Shown piece after piece: positions 8,460-16,371 of a stretch of DNA of 32,103 nt. The notes beneath the pieces were generated by a model. It was not told where the DNA came from and searched no databases. It worked only from the letters and a program-made list of their open reading frames with translations. Source of the stretch: Candidatus Aminicenantes bacterium JdFR-80. GTDB taxonomy: Bacteria > Acidobacteriota > Aminicenantia > Aminicenantales > Aminicenantaceae. A program made the position numbers and the translations under genes. The DNA is taken from positions 1 to 32,103 of the forward strand of contig MTOP01000098.1 of NCBI GenBank assembly GCA_002010725.1, written 5' to 3'. Numbering within the stretch: position 1 is the first letter of the stretch; every line of letters starts with the position of its first letter.

Positions 8460-9817
8460 ATAAAAAAATATTAATTGTGGATGATGAAAAGGTAATTCGA
8501 TGGACCTTGAGGAAGAAGCTTACAGACTGGGGCTATGAGGTAATAGAAGCAGGAACAGGTGGAGAAGCATTGGATATGTGCCAAAAAGAAAATCCAGACC
8601 TCATTTTGCTTGATGTTAAGCTTCCTGATTATAGTGGAACTACAGTCTTAAAAAAGGTGAAAAATACCTATCAGAATTTGCCTGTAATAATGATAACTGC
8701 TCATGGAGTGATTGAAGATGCAGTAAAATCCTTTAAGCTTGGTGCATATGACTTTATTATTAAACCATTTAATTTTGAGGAACTTAGAAATTTAATAAAA
8801 AATGCTCTCGAAGCTTTCTCTCTTAAAGAGGAAATTGCATCATATCGTAAGAAGGAGAAGAGACAATATAGTCTTGACCAGATTATCGGAGTTTCAAAAA
8901 AGATTCAGGAAATCAAAAATTTAATAAAGAAAATTGCTGAGAGTGAAGCATCAATAGTTCTATTAGAAGGGGAAAGTGGAACAGGTAAAGATTTGGTGTC
9001 AAAGGTAATTCATTATCAGAGCAGAAGAAATAATTATCCATATGTTGCTATAAACTGTTCAGCTCTTCCTGATACTCTTCTTGAAAGTGAACTTTTCGGT
9101 TATGAAAAGGGGGCATTTACAGATGCAAAGTCTCAAAAAAAGGGCTTAGTAGAGCTTGCAGATGGAGGTACTTTATTTTTAGATGAAATAAGCTCGATGA
9201 AGATTTCTCTCCAGGCAAAAATTTTACGATTCCTCGAAACATTGACTTTTAAAAGATTAGGTGGTGTTAGAGATATAAAAGTGGATTTGAGAATTATTGT
9301 AGCAACAAATCAGAATTTAGAAAATTTATGTAAAGAGGGGAAATTCAGATGGGATTTGTATTACAGGATAAATGTCTGTCCAATTTATATTCCACCTCTT
9401 AGAGAAAGGAAAGAAGATATTATTCCGCTGGCAGAGCATTTTATATCTGAATTCAATGTAAAATTCAGAAAAAATATTAAAGGCCTAAGTAAAGAGGCAA
9501 GAAATCTTTTTTTGAATTACTCATGGCCAGGAAATGTAAGAGAATTGAAAAATGCAATAGAAAGAGCTATGATTTTTGAGGAAGATGATTATTTAAGCAC
9601 AAAATATTTACCAATAAAACTAAACCATATTCATGTTAAAAAGGAGGCTTTGCTCTTTGAATTTCCTGAGACAGGTATTTCACTTGAAGAAGTAGAAAAA
9701 CAACTAGTTATAAAATCCTTAGAGCTTGCTAAAGGTAATAAGACAAAAGCAGCTAAACTCCTGGGTATAAGTCGTGATGCTCTTCGTTATAAAATTAAGA
9801 AATTCAACTTGAATTAA
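8456..9817 (+). CDS. NtrC-family sigma-54 activator (response regulator)
   Basis: A 453-residue regulator. Its receiver domain has acidic residues D9/D10 and phosphoacceptor D53 (LILLDVKLP). A central AAA+ domain has Walker A GESGTGKD, the sigma-54 contact loop GAFTDA and Walker B GGTLFLDEI. A Fis-type helix-turn-helix lies at the C-terminus (NKTKAAKLLGISRDALRYKIKK). All modules are complete, so it should activate sigma-54 promoters from an upstream enhancer. Six such promoters lie within the next 20 kb, with a shared palindrome 97-149 bp upstream of their starts. It is co-translated with the haem-sensing kinase. Confidence 0.95.
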   Translation: MNKKILIVDDEKVIRWTLRKKLTDWGYEVIEAGTGGEALDMCQKENPDLILLDVKLPDYSGTTVLKKVKNTYQNLPVIMITAHGVIEDAVKSFKLGAYDFIIKPFNFEELRNLIKNALEAFSLKEEIASYRKKEKRQYSLDQIIGVSKKIQEIKNLIKKIAESEASIVLLEGESGTGKDLVSKVIHYQSRRNNYPYVAINCSALPDTLLESELFGYEKGAFTDAKSQKKGLVELADGGTLFLDEISSMKISLQAKILRFLETLTFKRLGGVRDIKVDLRIIVATNQNLENLCKEGKFRWDLYYRINVCPIYIPPLRERKEDIIPLAEHFISEFNVKFRKNIKGLSKEARNLFLNYSWPGNVRELKNAIERAMIFEEDDYLSTKYLPIKLNHIHVKKEALLFEFPETGISLEEVEKQLVIKSLELAKGNKTKAAKLLGISRDALRYKIKKFNLN

Positions 9818-9876
9818 ACAAATATATGGGAGGGGAACTTTTATCAGAAAATTCAATCAATTGTTTCAAAAATGCA

Positions 9877-9892
9877 TGGGTTATTTCACCCA
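9877..9892. promoter_or_regulatory. Enhancer palindrome TGGGT-N6-ACCCA, site 1
   Basis: TGGGT-TATTTC-ACCCA, a perfect 5-bp inverted repeat with a 6-bp centre. It is centred about 127 bp upstream of the predicted start of the receiver gene. The same motif recurs at 12551, 17424, 25231 and, doubled, at 29421. Probable binding site of the NtrC-type activator (inferred). Confidence 0.75.
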
Positions 9893-9985
9893 TATATTAA
9901 AATAATTTAATTTTTATATAATGATTCATGAATTTTAAGTTGTTGAAAATAAAACAGATAAAAAAAGGTAAAGAAATTTTTATCT

Positions 9986-10002
9986 TGGCACAAAATATGC
10001 AA
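9986..10002 (+). promoter_or_regulatory. Sigma-54 promoter of the stand-alone receiver
   Basis: TTGGCACAAAATATGCA: GG at 9987-9988 and GC at 9999-10000, exactly 10 nt apart. The predicted start is near 10012, only 7 nt before the ATG at 10019, so the G-rich run at 10003-10008 would not be transcribed from here. Confidence 0.85.
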
Positions 10003-10018
10003 GGGGGGTAATAGAAAT

Positions 10019-10387
10019 ATGGCTAAGAAAATTTTAATAGTTGATGATGAAAAACTAATTAGGTGGTCTTTAACCAAAATTCTTACGCAGAGTGGTTATG
10101 AGGTGAAAGCAGTGGAAAGTGGGGAGGAAGCATTAAAAGAGATAGACGAGACTTCTTATGATTTAGTCTTTACAGACTTAAAAATGACTGGAATTGATGG
10201 GATTGAAGTTTTAAAGGAAATTCAAAAAGTATCTCCAAAAACAAAGGTTGTGATCATCACAGCTTATGGAACACCTCAGGTTCGCTCGCTGGCATTAAAA
10301 TTTAAAGCTTTTTCATTTATTGATAAACCATTTAAGGCAGAACAGATTAAAACTGTGGCAAGAAGTGCTTTAGGTAATTGTGATTGA
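10019..10387 (+). CDS. Stand-alone response-regulator receiver (CheY-like)
   Basis: A 122-residue receiver with acidic residues D9/D10, phosphoacceptor D53 (VFTDLKM), a Thr in IITAYG and a Lys in IDKPF: all key positions of a functional receiver. No output domain follows. Its N-terminus (KKILIVDDEK, then IRW and GYEV) closely matches the receiver of the neighbouring sigma-54 activator, suggesting a duplicate. It has its own sigma-54 promoter and enhancer palindrome, so it probably lies under the activator's control. It could act as a phosphate sink, a feedback element or a messenger to the nearby HAMP proteins. It is convergent with the gene at 10390-10995, with a gap of 2 nt. Confidence 0.92.
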   Translation: MAKKILIVDDEKLIRWSLTKILTQSGYEVKAVESGEEALKEIDETSYDLVFTDLKMTGIDGIEVLKEIQKVSPKTKVVIITAYGTPQVRSLALKFKAFSFIDKPFKAEQIKTVARSALGNCD

Positions 10388-10389
10388 TA

Positions 10390-10995
10390 CTAATTAAACT
10401 TAAAAAATTCTATTTTTTTATTGAGGCTTTCAATACTTTGAAATATTAAATTTAGATATTCTTGAATCTCCTTTAAATTTTCAGGCTTTTTGAGCAAGAG
10501 TTTATTTATTTCATTTTGAGGTACTTTAATCTCATTTAAAGGAGATTTCATATTATTAATTGTATTTTTTAATTCATTAATCATTAAATTGAATTTATCT
10601 TGAAGTTCTATTAATCGATCTCCTTTTCTCAAAATTACCTTTAAGGACAGATTTCCCTTAGTAATTTCATCTGCTATTTTTTGAAATCTAAATATAGGGC
10701 CTGAGATTCTTTTAATATAAGATCTGGTAATAATAATACAAATTAGAACAATTAATGGAATAATTATTAAATTTATAAGAATTAGATGTGGAATTATTAT
10801 TTCTCCAGAGGTTTCAATTGCTAAATGAGCTGAATAGAGAGTTTTCTTTATTTCTTTATTTAACAAGAAATAAAGTATTATATTACCTGTAATCGATGAT
10901 ATTATTGCCAATACAAAAAATTTTAGAATAAAGGATAATTGAAGCTCTTTCTTTACAAAATAATGTCTTCTTCTATAAGGTTTTTTCTTTTTCAT
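10390..10995 (-). CDS. Two-helix membrane HAMP protein without output domain
   Basis: A 201-residue protein with a basic N-terminus, a membrane segment (about 20-40), a short extracytoplasmic part, a second segment (about 70-92) and a HAMP domain starting RISGPIFRFQKIADEITKG. It ends in a predicted coiled coil. No kinase, cyclase or chemoreceptor signalling tip is present. The start is ATG at 10995, decided by a GGAGG site at 11001-11005; the longer open frame to 11037 runs into the cytochrome gene upstream. It is the last gene of the operon HAMP-cytochrome-HAMP. The function is unknown; it may form a redox-responsive membrane complex with the heptahaem cytochrome and its paralogue. Confidence 0.75.
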   Translation of the reverse strand: MKKKKPYRRRHYFVKKELQLSFILKFFVLAIISSITGNIILYFLLNKEIKKTLYSAHLAIETSGEIIIPHLILINLIIIPLIVLICIIITRSYIKRISGPIFRFQKIADEITKGNLSLKVILRKGDRLIELQDKFNLMINELKNTINNMKSPLNEIKVPQNEINKLLLKKPENLKEIQEYLNLIFQSIESLNKKIEFFKFN

Positions 10996-11005
10996 TAATT
11001 CCTCC

Positions 11006-11830
11006 TTATTTTCGATGACACTCGAGACAAAGAGCACTTCCAGTATTATCCATTACTAGATAATTTGGATGTTCAGAGAATGGATTATGACATGAACAAC
11101 ATCCAACTTTACCATCAAAAAGCTTAATTGCTGGATTTAAGCTTTCCGGAGGATTTAATCCTTCACTATTTCGAATATAAGCAAGTTCATAATCCACTCC
11201 AATTGGATGAGTAATTCCAATTCCAGGACCATGTTGCCATTTGCCAGCTCCTACAATAACATTATCTGCCATTTTTCCAATAGTTCCATCATGACAGCTG
11301 AGACATTTTCGCGATAGAGAATCTATTGGTGATCTATTATCAGTTATATAGTATTTTGGCTCAAGATGTGCTAATTCAATAGCCAATTTATGCTGGGAAA
11401 ATTTTTCTTCACCTGGTAATTCACGGTGGCAAGAAATGCAAAAAAGTCTTCCTGCGGTTGGGCGTCTTAAAAGATACGGATAAGGATTTTTCTCCTTTTC
11501 CTGATGAATGTCATGGCAGGTTGCACATGTTAATCTCCCCATCCAGTCAAGTGTGAAATCCTTTGGAATTCTCATAGAAGGAATTATGCCTGTAGGATGA
11601 GAGGTCGCTCGAGACAATTGATGGCAATCTTCACAAAGGCTGTCTATGTCTTTCACAAAAAGCATTTTTTTCTCTTCTGTCTTCTCTGGCGGCTCATTTA
11701 AATGACAGCGATTACATTCTCCCTTTCTTGTATGAGGATAATTTTTCGTAATGGAAACAATAAGGAATACTTGTATTAATAGTCCTGTTATAATTAGTAA
11801 AAACTTAAGAAATTCCTTTTTAAAATTCAT
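11006..11830 (-). CDS. Membrane-anchored heptahaem c-type cytochrome
   Basis: A 274-residue protein. An N-terminal membrane anchor or signal (about 8-29) precedes seven CXXCH motifs: CNRCH, CEDCH, CATCH, CISCH, CLSCH, CCSCH and CLECH. The phrase KCLSCHDGTIGKMADN and the later THPIGVDY resemble c-type cytochromes that accompany doubled CXXCH proteins. It overlaps the upstream HAMP gene by 4 nt, and its stop lies next to the ribosome site of the downstream HAMP gene. Being sandwiched between two signalling-type membrane proteins suggests it may report periplasmic redox state rather than only carry current; that is inference. Confidence 0.88.
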   Translation of the reverse strand: MNFKKEFLKFLLIITGLLIQVFLIVSITKNYPHTRKGECNRCHLNEPPEKTEEKKMLFVKDIDSLCEDCHQLSRATSHPTGIIPSMRIPKDFTLDWMGRLTCATCHDIHQEKEKNPYPYLLRRPTAGRLFCISCHRELPGEEKFSQHKLAIELAHLEPKYYITDNRSPIDSLSRKCLSCHDGTIGKMADNVIVGAGKWQHGPGIGITHPIGVDYELAYIRNSEGLNPPESLNPAIKLFDGKVGCCSCHNPFSEHPNYLVMDNTGSALCLECHRK

Positions 11831-12414
11831 TCTGTTTTGAATGAAGATAGAGTTCTTTCAATTATATCTATTTCTTCATTAACAATGTTAAGTTCTTCTT
11901 TTAATGCATCTATTTTTTTCTCCTTGATTAATAAATCAATTTTTTTCTTTCTTTTTTCTATATTCTCTAAGGATGATTTGACAGTAATTACTTTTCTTCT
12001 GATTTCTTTGACCAGATTATCCATAGAATTGGCAAAGCTTTTAATCTGATCCTTGGCTCTAATTCTTACTTCTTTAGGGATTTCTCCTCGGGTTATTTGT
12101 TCGATTATTCTTTCTAATCGGAATAAAGGACCCGCAATTTTATGAGAGGAGAAAAGGGTTATTATAATGGTAGTAATTGTAATTAATATTAATTGAAAAA
12201 AGAAAGAATATAATAAATATTTAGCTAAATTGCGATTAAGTTGCTGTAAAAAATATAATGAATAAAAATAAGAAACGTCTATTTTCTCATTGATTAATAA
12301 ATATAGGAGAAGAGAAGCAACTAAAAAAGCAATAAACATAATAATTGAAAATTTGAGGATAAATTTAATTTGAAAATCAGGTTTAATTGGTTGCGTGTTT
12401 GGATTTTTTATCAT
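11827..12414 (-). CDS. Two-helix membrane HAMP protein with C-terminal coiled coil
   Basis: A 195-residue protein with membrane segments at about 19-42 and 67-87, then HAMP (HKIAGPLFRLERIIEQITRGE, about 91-140) and a charged coiled coil to the end (KKIDLLIKEKKIDALKEEL). No output domain follows. It is paralogous in layout to the gene at 10390-10995. It is first in its operon and is driven by the minus-strand sigma-54 promoter at 12457-12473. A GGAGG site precedes the ATG at 12414. The partner of its HAMP domain is unknown; the solitary receiver or the kinase encoded nearby are candidates. Confidence 0.75.
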   Translation of the reverse strand: MIKNPNTQPIKPDFQIKFILKFSIIMFIAFLVASLLLYLLINEKIDVSYFYSLYFLQQLNRNLAKYLLYSFFFQLILITITTIIITLFSSHKIAGPLFRLERIIEQITRGEIPKEVRIRAKDQIKSFANSMDNLVKEIRRKVITVKSSLENIEKRKKKIDLLIKEKKIDALKEELNIVNEEIDIIERTLSSFKTE

Positions 12415-12456
12415 TTATATTCAGCCTCCCTCCTTTCAAGGCTTTTCACTTTCTCC

Positions 12457-12473
12457 TTGCAATTTACATGCCA
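12457..12473 (-). promoter_or_regulatory. Sigma-54 promoter of the HAMP-cytochrome-HAMP operon
   Basis: Minus strand CTGGCATGTAAATTGCA type: GG at 12472-12471 and GC at 12460-12459, exactly 10 nt apart. The start near 12447 leaves a 33-nt leader with a GGAGG site. It is divergent from the sigma-54 promoter at 12662, and both share the enhancer at 12551. Confidence 0.85.
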
Positions 12474-12550
12474 GAGTAGTGAATTTTACTAAGATTCTTA
12501 AATAATGGCAATTATATAATAATTAGAAGAAAAATTGAATTTATTTTAAC

Positions 12551-12566
12551 TGGGTGAAAACACCCA
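12551..12566. promoter_or_regulatory. Enhancer palindrome TGGGT-N6-ACCCA, site 2 (shared by divergent promoters)
   Basis: TGGGT-GAAAAC-ACCCA. It is centred about 111 bp from the minus-strand start and 129 bp from the plus-strand start, so one enhancer can serve both sigma-54 promoters. Confidence 0.78.
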
Positions 12567-12661
12567 CCTGTATATGGCATTTTTACTATAAAGTATAATT
12601 GAAGTATAATTTAATAGCAAGTTAATTCTGTATCTTCAATAATTGTTATAAAATAAATTTA

Positions 12662-12678
12662 TGGTATGATTTTTGCAA
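12662..12678 (+). promoter_or_regulatory. Sigma-54 promoter of the NHL/cytochrome operon
   Basis: TGGTATGATTTTTGCAA: GG at 12663-12664 and GC at 12675-12676, exactly 10 nt apart. The predicted start near 12688 is practically at the ATG (12689), implying a leaderless or nearly leaderless message. Confidence 0.8.
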
Positions 12679-12688
12679 TGAAGAAGGT

Positions 12689-13756
12689 ATGAAGAGTAGC
12701 AAAAAAGCTTTTCAGTTATTGTTAGTTTATTTATTGATTATATTTATTAATAATTGTATTACAAAGAATGAGATTTCAAAGAAAGAAATCAAAAATTTAA
12801 TCTGGCCTCAACCACCGCAAAATCCAAAAATTGCATTAATTGGATATATCTCAAGCGAACGAGATTTAGGACTTTCTTTTAGAAAGAAATTAGCTGAAAT
12901 ATTGACAGGAGAGAAAAGCTCCATTAAAAAATTAGTGAGACCAGTGAATGTTGCTGTTGATAATAATGGGAAAATTTTTGTAGTTGATTTAGAATACAAT
13001 AACATTTTGGTTTTTGATCGGCCTAATAAAAAATCATATTTTATTGGAAATAAAGGGCGAGTCAGACTGATAAGGCCAATGGGAATTAAAGTAGACAATA
13101 GCTTTGTATATATTAGTGACAATTATCAGAATAGAATTTTCGTGTATGATAAAGAAGGAGATTTTGAAACCGCCTTTGGAGGAGATAGAATTCTCAATAG
13201 GCCTGTTGGAATTGCTCTTGATAAAATGAGAAACTTGATATGGGTTGCAAATACATATAATCATGAGATTTTAGCCTTTGATTTAAAGACAGGTAAATTG
13301 GTAAGAAAAATTGGAAAAAGAGGTCGTGGTAAAGGAGAATTTAATTTTCCAAGTTTTATAGCAGTAGATAATAAAGGCCGAATATATATTACGGATTTTG
13401 GGAATTTCAGAATTCAAATTTTTGATTCCAAGGGCAATTTTATTAATGATTTCGGTAGCTTTGGGGAAGGTCCAGGCAATTTCTCCCGGCCTAAGGGAAT
13501 AGCATTAGACTCTGATGGTTATATTTATGTGGTTGATTCTGAATTATGCAATTTTCAAGTTTTTAATATAAATGGAAATTTTCTTCTTCGTGTTGGACAG
13601 CTTGGGCAGGAATTAGGAGAATTTGATTTGCCAGTTGGAATTTACATTGATGAACAGGATTACATTTATGTTGCAGATCAATTGAATGGAAGGATACAGA
13701 TTTTTAAGTATTTGAAAGGGAAGAAACCACCTAAAAATACGAATTTGACTGAGTAA
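12689..13756 (+). CDS. Exported six-bladed NHL-repeat beta-propeller, copy 1
   Basis: A 355-residue protein. The N-terminal hydrophobic signal (about 8-22) ends at a Cys in INNC, which is a poor lipobox. A short WPQPPQNPKI segment follows, then six NHL repeats of the form RPxGIAxD-IYVxD-RIQIF. The WPxPPxxPxI lead-in is shared with the copy at 16372 and is known from NHL proteins of metal-reducing bacteria. NHL propellers mediate protein contacts; they recur beside exported multihaem cytochromes, possibly as assembly or docking factors. It heads the operon with three cytochromes. The ATG coincides with the predicted sigma-54 start, and there is no classical ribosome site. Confidence 0.85.
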   Translation: MKSSKKAFQLLLVYLLIIFINNCITKNEISKKEIKNLIWPQPPQNPKIALIGYISSERDLGLSFRKKLAEILTGEKSSIKKLVRPVNVAVDNNGKIFVVDLEYNNILVFDRPNKKSYFIGNKGRVRLIRPMGIKVDNSFVYISDNYQNRIFVYDKEGDFETAFGGDRILNRPVGIALDKMRNLIWVANTYNHEILAFDLKTGKLVRKIGKRGRGKGEFNFPSFIAVDNKGRIYITDFGNFRIQIFDSKGNFINDFGSFGEGPGNFSRPKGIALDSDGYIYVVDSELCNFQVFNINGNFLLRVGQLGQELGEFDLPVGIYIDEQDYIYVADQLNGRIQIFKYLKGKKPPKNTNLTE

Positions 13757-13781
13757 ATAGCTACTGTTATAATTGAGTAAG

Positions 13782-14603
13782 ATGGTTTATCGATTTTCCA
13801 GAAAATGTTATTTATTGTTAAGTTTGGGTGTTCTTTTACTAATTTTAAGTGTTCCATTTTTTCTTAATTCATTGAACTTAATTCAAGAAGAGGAATCAGA
13901 CTGTAAAACCTGTCATACATCAATTCGACTATATCATCCAGAGGAGGCTGATTGTTCTAATTGCCATGCTGACCATTCCTCAGGTTCGCCTAAGCTCCTG
14001 TTAGATAAAATTCCTGCTCTATGCTGGAATTGTCATGAAGAAAATGTAAAGATGGAATCAAAGCATTTTCCTTTCTCAGAGGGGGAGTGCCTGGAATGTC
14101 ATGTTGCTCATGGAAATAAGGAAGATTATTTTCTCGCAGAATCTTTACCTAATATATGTCTTGAATGTCATGGAGAAATTAATGAACTAATGGAAAGAAA
14201 TTTTGTTCATCCTCCAGTTGAAGAAGATTGTACCACTTGTCATTCTCCTCATAGCTCAGATTTTCCAAAATTATTAAAGGATTTTATTTCTCTGAGATTC
14301 TATGAATTATATACACCTTTGAAATATCAATTGTGTTTTCAATGCCATGATAGAAAAGATATTTTTGGGAGCAATAGCGGATTTGTAAAAGGAGATATAA
14401 ATTTACATAAGGTTCATGTTCAGAAGAGAAAGGGTCGCACATGTTTTGTCTGTCATGATCCACATGCAAGCGATCAAGGATATCTTCTAAGAGAAAGAAT
14501 TCCATTTGGTAAATTCTGGTTTATAAAGTTAAAGCTGGAAGAGAAAAACGGTCAGAAATCATGTTTACCAAGTTGTCATCAAAAGGAGAATTACGGAAAA
14601 TGA
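13782..14603 (+). CDS. Multihaem c-type cytochrome, eight CXXCH plus one CX3CH
   Basis: A 273-residue protein with an N-terminal signal or anchor (about 10-30). Eight canonical motifs follow (CKTCH, CSNCH, CWNCH, CLECH twice, CTTCH, CFQCH, CFVCH). A last motif, CLPSCH, has three intervening residues. Such CX3CH sites can carry haem in some deltaproteobacterial cytochromes, so it may be a nonahaem protein. A TTG at 13773 is an alternative start; neither has a strong ribosome site, and coupling to the NHL gene 25 nt upstream is likely. Its stop overlaps the next gene (ATGA). Confidence 0.85.
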   Translation: MVYRFSRKCYLLLSLGVLLLILSVPFFLNSLNLIQEEESDCKTCHTSIRLYHPEEADCSNCHADHSSGSPKLLLDKIPALCWNCHEENVKMESKHFPFSEGECLECHVAHGNKEDYFLAESLPNICLECHGEINELMERNFVHPPVEEDCTTCHSPHSSDFPKLLKDFISLRFYELYTPLKYQLCFQCHDRKDIFGSNSGFVKGDINLHKVHVQKRKGRTCFVCHDPHASDQGYLLRERIPFGKFWFIKLKLEEKNGQKSCLPSCHQKENYGK

Positions 14604-15415
14604 GAAGGCTATTACTTTTATTTTTTATAAGTATTATATTATTCCCTGTTTCTGCATTAGATGATATTGTTTTATTCCCTCCTGATAAATCTTTTTTTAA
14701 GTCTTCCAAGGTAACTATTGTTGTAAAAGCAGAATCTGTTCAAACCTCCTTTCCTGTAGTCCGTTCTATTCAGACCAAACCCTATTTTCATTTGTTAATA
14801 AATCTAAAATCAGGGGAGAATAAAATTCCTCTTTTTATAATAAAAGATGGAAAAGCTTACAAGAAAACTTTAACTCTTCATTATTTTCGATCAGATAATT
14901 ATCAAGGCGAAGGAAAAAAATACTTTTTTCATAAAGATGAAAAAATTCAAAATTTTTGCTCCCAATGTCATGCGTCAGATAAAATGCAGGATAATATCTG
15001 TTTAAGCTGCCATCTAGAAAAAAAAGAAGAAAAATCTTACAAGCACGAGGCTTTTGATCCAAGCGATTGTTCAGGATGTCATGAAGAGGAAACACAAGAG
15101 ATAGTTGTTTCTTGCTTTGACTGTCATGAGGAAAAATCTGGTCACTTACATTCACCATATGCAATTAATGAATGTTTTCTATGCCATGACCCACATGGAA
15201 CATTTCAGAAAGCTTTGCTAATTAGTGATGTTCGTTCACTGTGTACTCAGTGCCATCTGAGTGAAGATTATAGAGAATTTGTACATCCTGTCCATAGGCA
15301 TCCAATGGAATCTAGGAATATATCCTGCATTACATGTCACAACCCTCATGGTTCTCCGTATTCTTTTTATTTTCAGTATGCACCTGAAGTTATTTGTACC
15401 AAATGCCATGATTAA
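14600..15415 (+). CDS. Octahaem c-type cytochrome with N-terminal Ig-like domain
   Basis: A 271-residue protein with a signal peptide (about 1-19, ending FPVSA). A haem-free beta-rich region of about 80 residues begins IVLFPPDKSFF and resembles an Ig/Fn3-like fold. Eight CXXCH motifs then fill the C-terminal half: CSQCH, CLSCH, CSGCH, CFDCH, CFLCH, CTQCH, CITCH and CTKCH. The start is the ATG at 14600, overlapping the preceding TGA and served by AAAGGAG at 14582-14588; the open frame further upstream is not used. The Ig-like part may dock the cytochrome to a partner or the outer membrane (inference). Confidence 0.87.
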   Translation: MRRLLLLFFISIILFPVSALDDIVLFPPDKSFFKSSKVTIVVKAESVQTSFPVVRSIQTKPYFHLLINLKSGENKIPLFIIKDGKAYKKTLTLHYFRSDNYQGEGKKYFFHKDEKIQNFCSQCHASDKMQDNICLSCHLEKKEEKSYKHEAFDPSDCSGCHEEETQEIVVSCFDCHEEKSGHLHSPYAINECFLCHDPHGTFQKALLISDVRSLCTQCHLSEDYREFVHPVHRHPMESRNISCITCHNPHGSPYSFYFQYAPEVICTKCHD

Positions 15416-16220
15416 GAATATTGCTAAAAGATTAATTTATCTTTTGATTTTTTATCAATTAGTATACTCTGGAAAATCACCTCACTTATCCTTAATTGTA
15501 ACAAACAAGGATAAACCAGGTTTAAGTAGTTCCTCATCATGTAAAGTATGCCATATAGTTCATTCAGCTAAATCCGTTTATCTGTCCCCCCCTCCAAAAA
15601 GTATAACAGTTGTAGAATTTACAACTCCACGGGGAAATTTATCTGAAAGAGATCTTTTATGTATGAAATGTCATACAGATAATGTTACTTTGCAGATAGA
15701 ATTTCCTGGATTTATTACTAATATATCAAAATCCAATTTTCTAGGTAAAAATATGATTGACGATCACCCAGTAGGTATTCATGTTAGTGAGAGTTTTACA
15801 TTTATAAGAAATAAAAAATCCCTTCCCCTCGGGAAAAACAAAACTATACTCTGTGTTACTTGTCATGATCCACATCAGAATACATTTCCTCCTTTACTTC
15901 GTTTACCTAAAAATGAACTTTGCCTAACCTGTCATGAAAATGCAAATTTAACCTTTGAATATGCTCATAGAGATGAGGATTGCGGTAAGTGTCATCAATT
16001 ACATAACACTTCCAATTCATCACTTATTTTTGTTAAAAAAACTTTAAATGAATGTTTAAACTGTCATTCTAATTCCCATATAGGAATATTTCCAAAGTTA
16101 AACCCTAAAGATATCATTCTCGATTTTAATAATCCATTTATACAACAGGAACAAAAAAATTCTGGGTGTCTTAAATGTCATAAATTTCACAAAAAAATGG
16201 ATGGATTCGGATCCTTTTAA
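15408..16220 (+). CDS. Heptahaem c-type cytochrome
   Basis: A 270-residue protein with a signal peptide (IAKRLIYLLIFYQLVYS). It has seven CXXCH motifs: CKVCH, CMKCH, CVTCH, CLTCH, CGKCH, CLNCH and CLKCH. Several are followed by DPH or a second histidine typical of bis-His ligation. The open frame extends back to 15261 inside the previous gene, but only the ATG at 15408 gives a signal peptide directly at the N-terminus. It overlaps the previous stop by 8 nt, so translation is coupled. It ends the operon that starts at 12689. The phrase DDHPVGIHV resembles the THPIGVDY and NDHPIDLVY segments in the cytochromes at 11006 and 17621, suggesting a common ancestral fold. Confidence 0.87.
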   Translation: MIKNIAKRLIYLLIFYQLVYSGKSPHLSLIVTNKDKPGLSSSSSCKVCHIVHSAKSVYLSPPPKSITVVEFTTPRGNLSERDLLCMKCHTDNVTLQIEFPGFITNISKSNFLGKNMIDDHPVGIHVSESFTFIRNKKSLPLGKNKTILCVTCHDPHQNTFPPLLRLPKNELCLTCHENANLTFEYAHRDEDCGKCHQLHNTSNSSLIFVKKTLNECLNCHSNSHIGIFPKLNPKDIILDFNNPFIQQEQKNSGCLKCHKFHKKMDGFGSF

Positions 16221-16371
16221 TATTAAAATAATAAAAAGTAATAAAAGGATTTTAAATGGAAATCGATTTTTAATAGCTGCTTTTCAGTTTTTAGTTCTAT
16301 TAAAGGATTAAAAAACCTTATTAATATTGAGTTTTTGAGTTGAAAATGCTAAATATGGAGAGGAGGTAATG

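Noticed and set aside
15261-15407. Upstream extension of the heptahaem cytochrome frame
   Set aside because: It lies wholly inside the previous cytochrome gene; the ATG at 15408 puts a signal peptide at the N-terminus.
16215-16228. Perfect palindrome TTTTAATATTAAAA at the end of the heptahaem gene
   Set aside because: Pure A/T and overlapping the stop codon; such palindromes are expected by chance in this composition, and there is no T tract after it.
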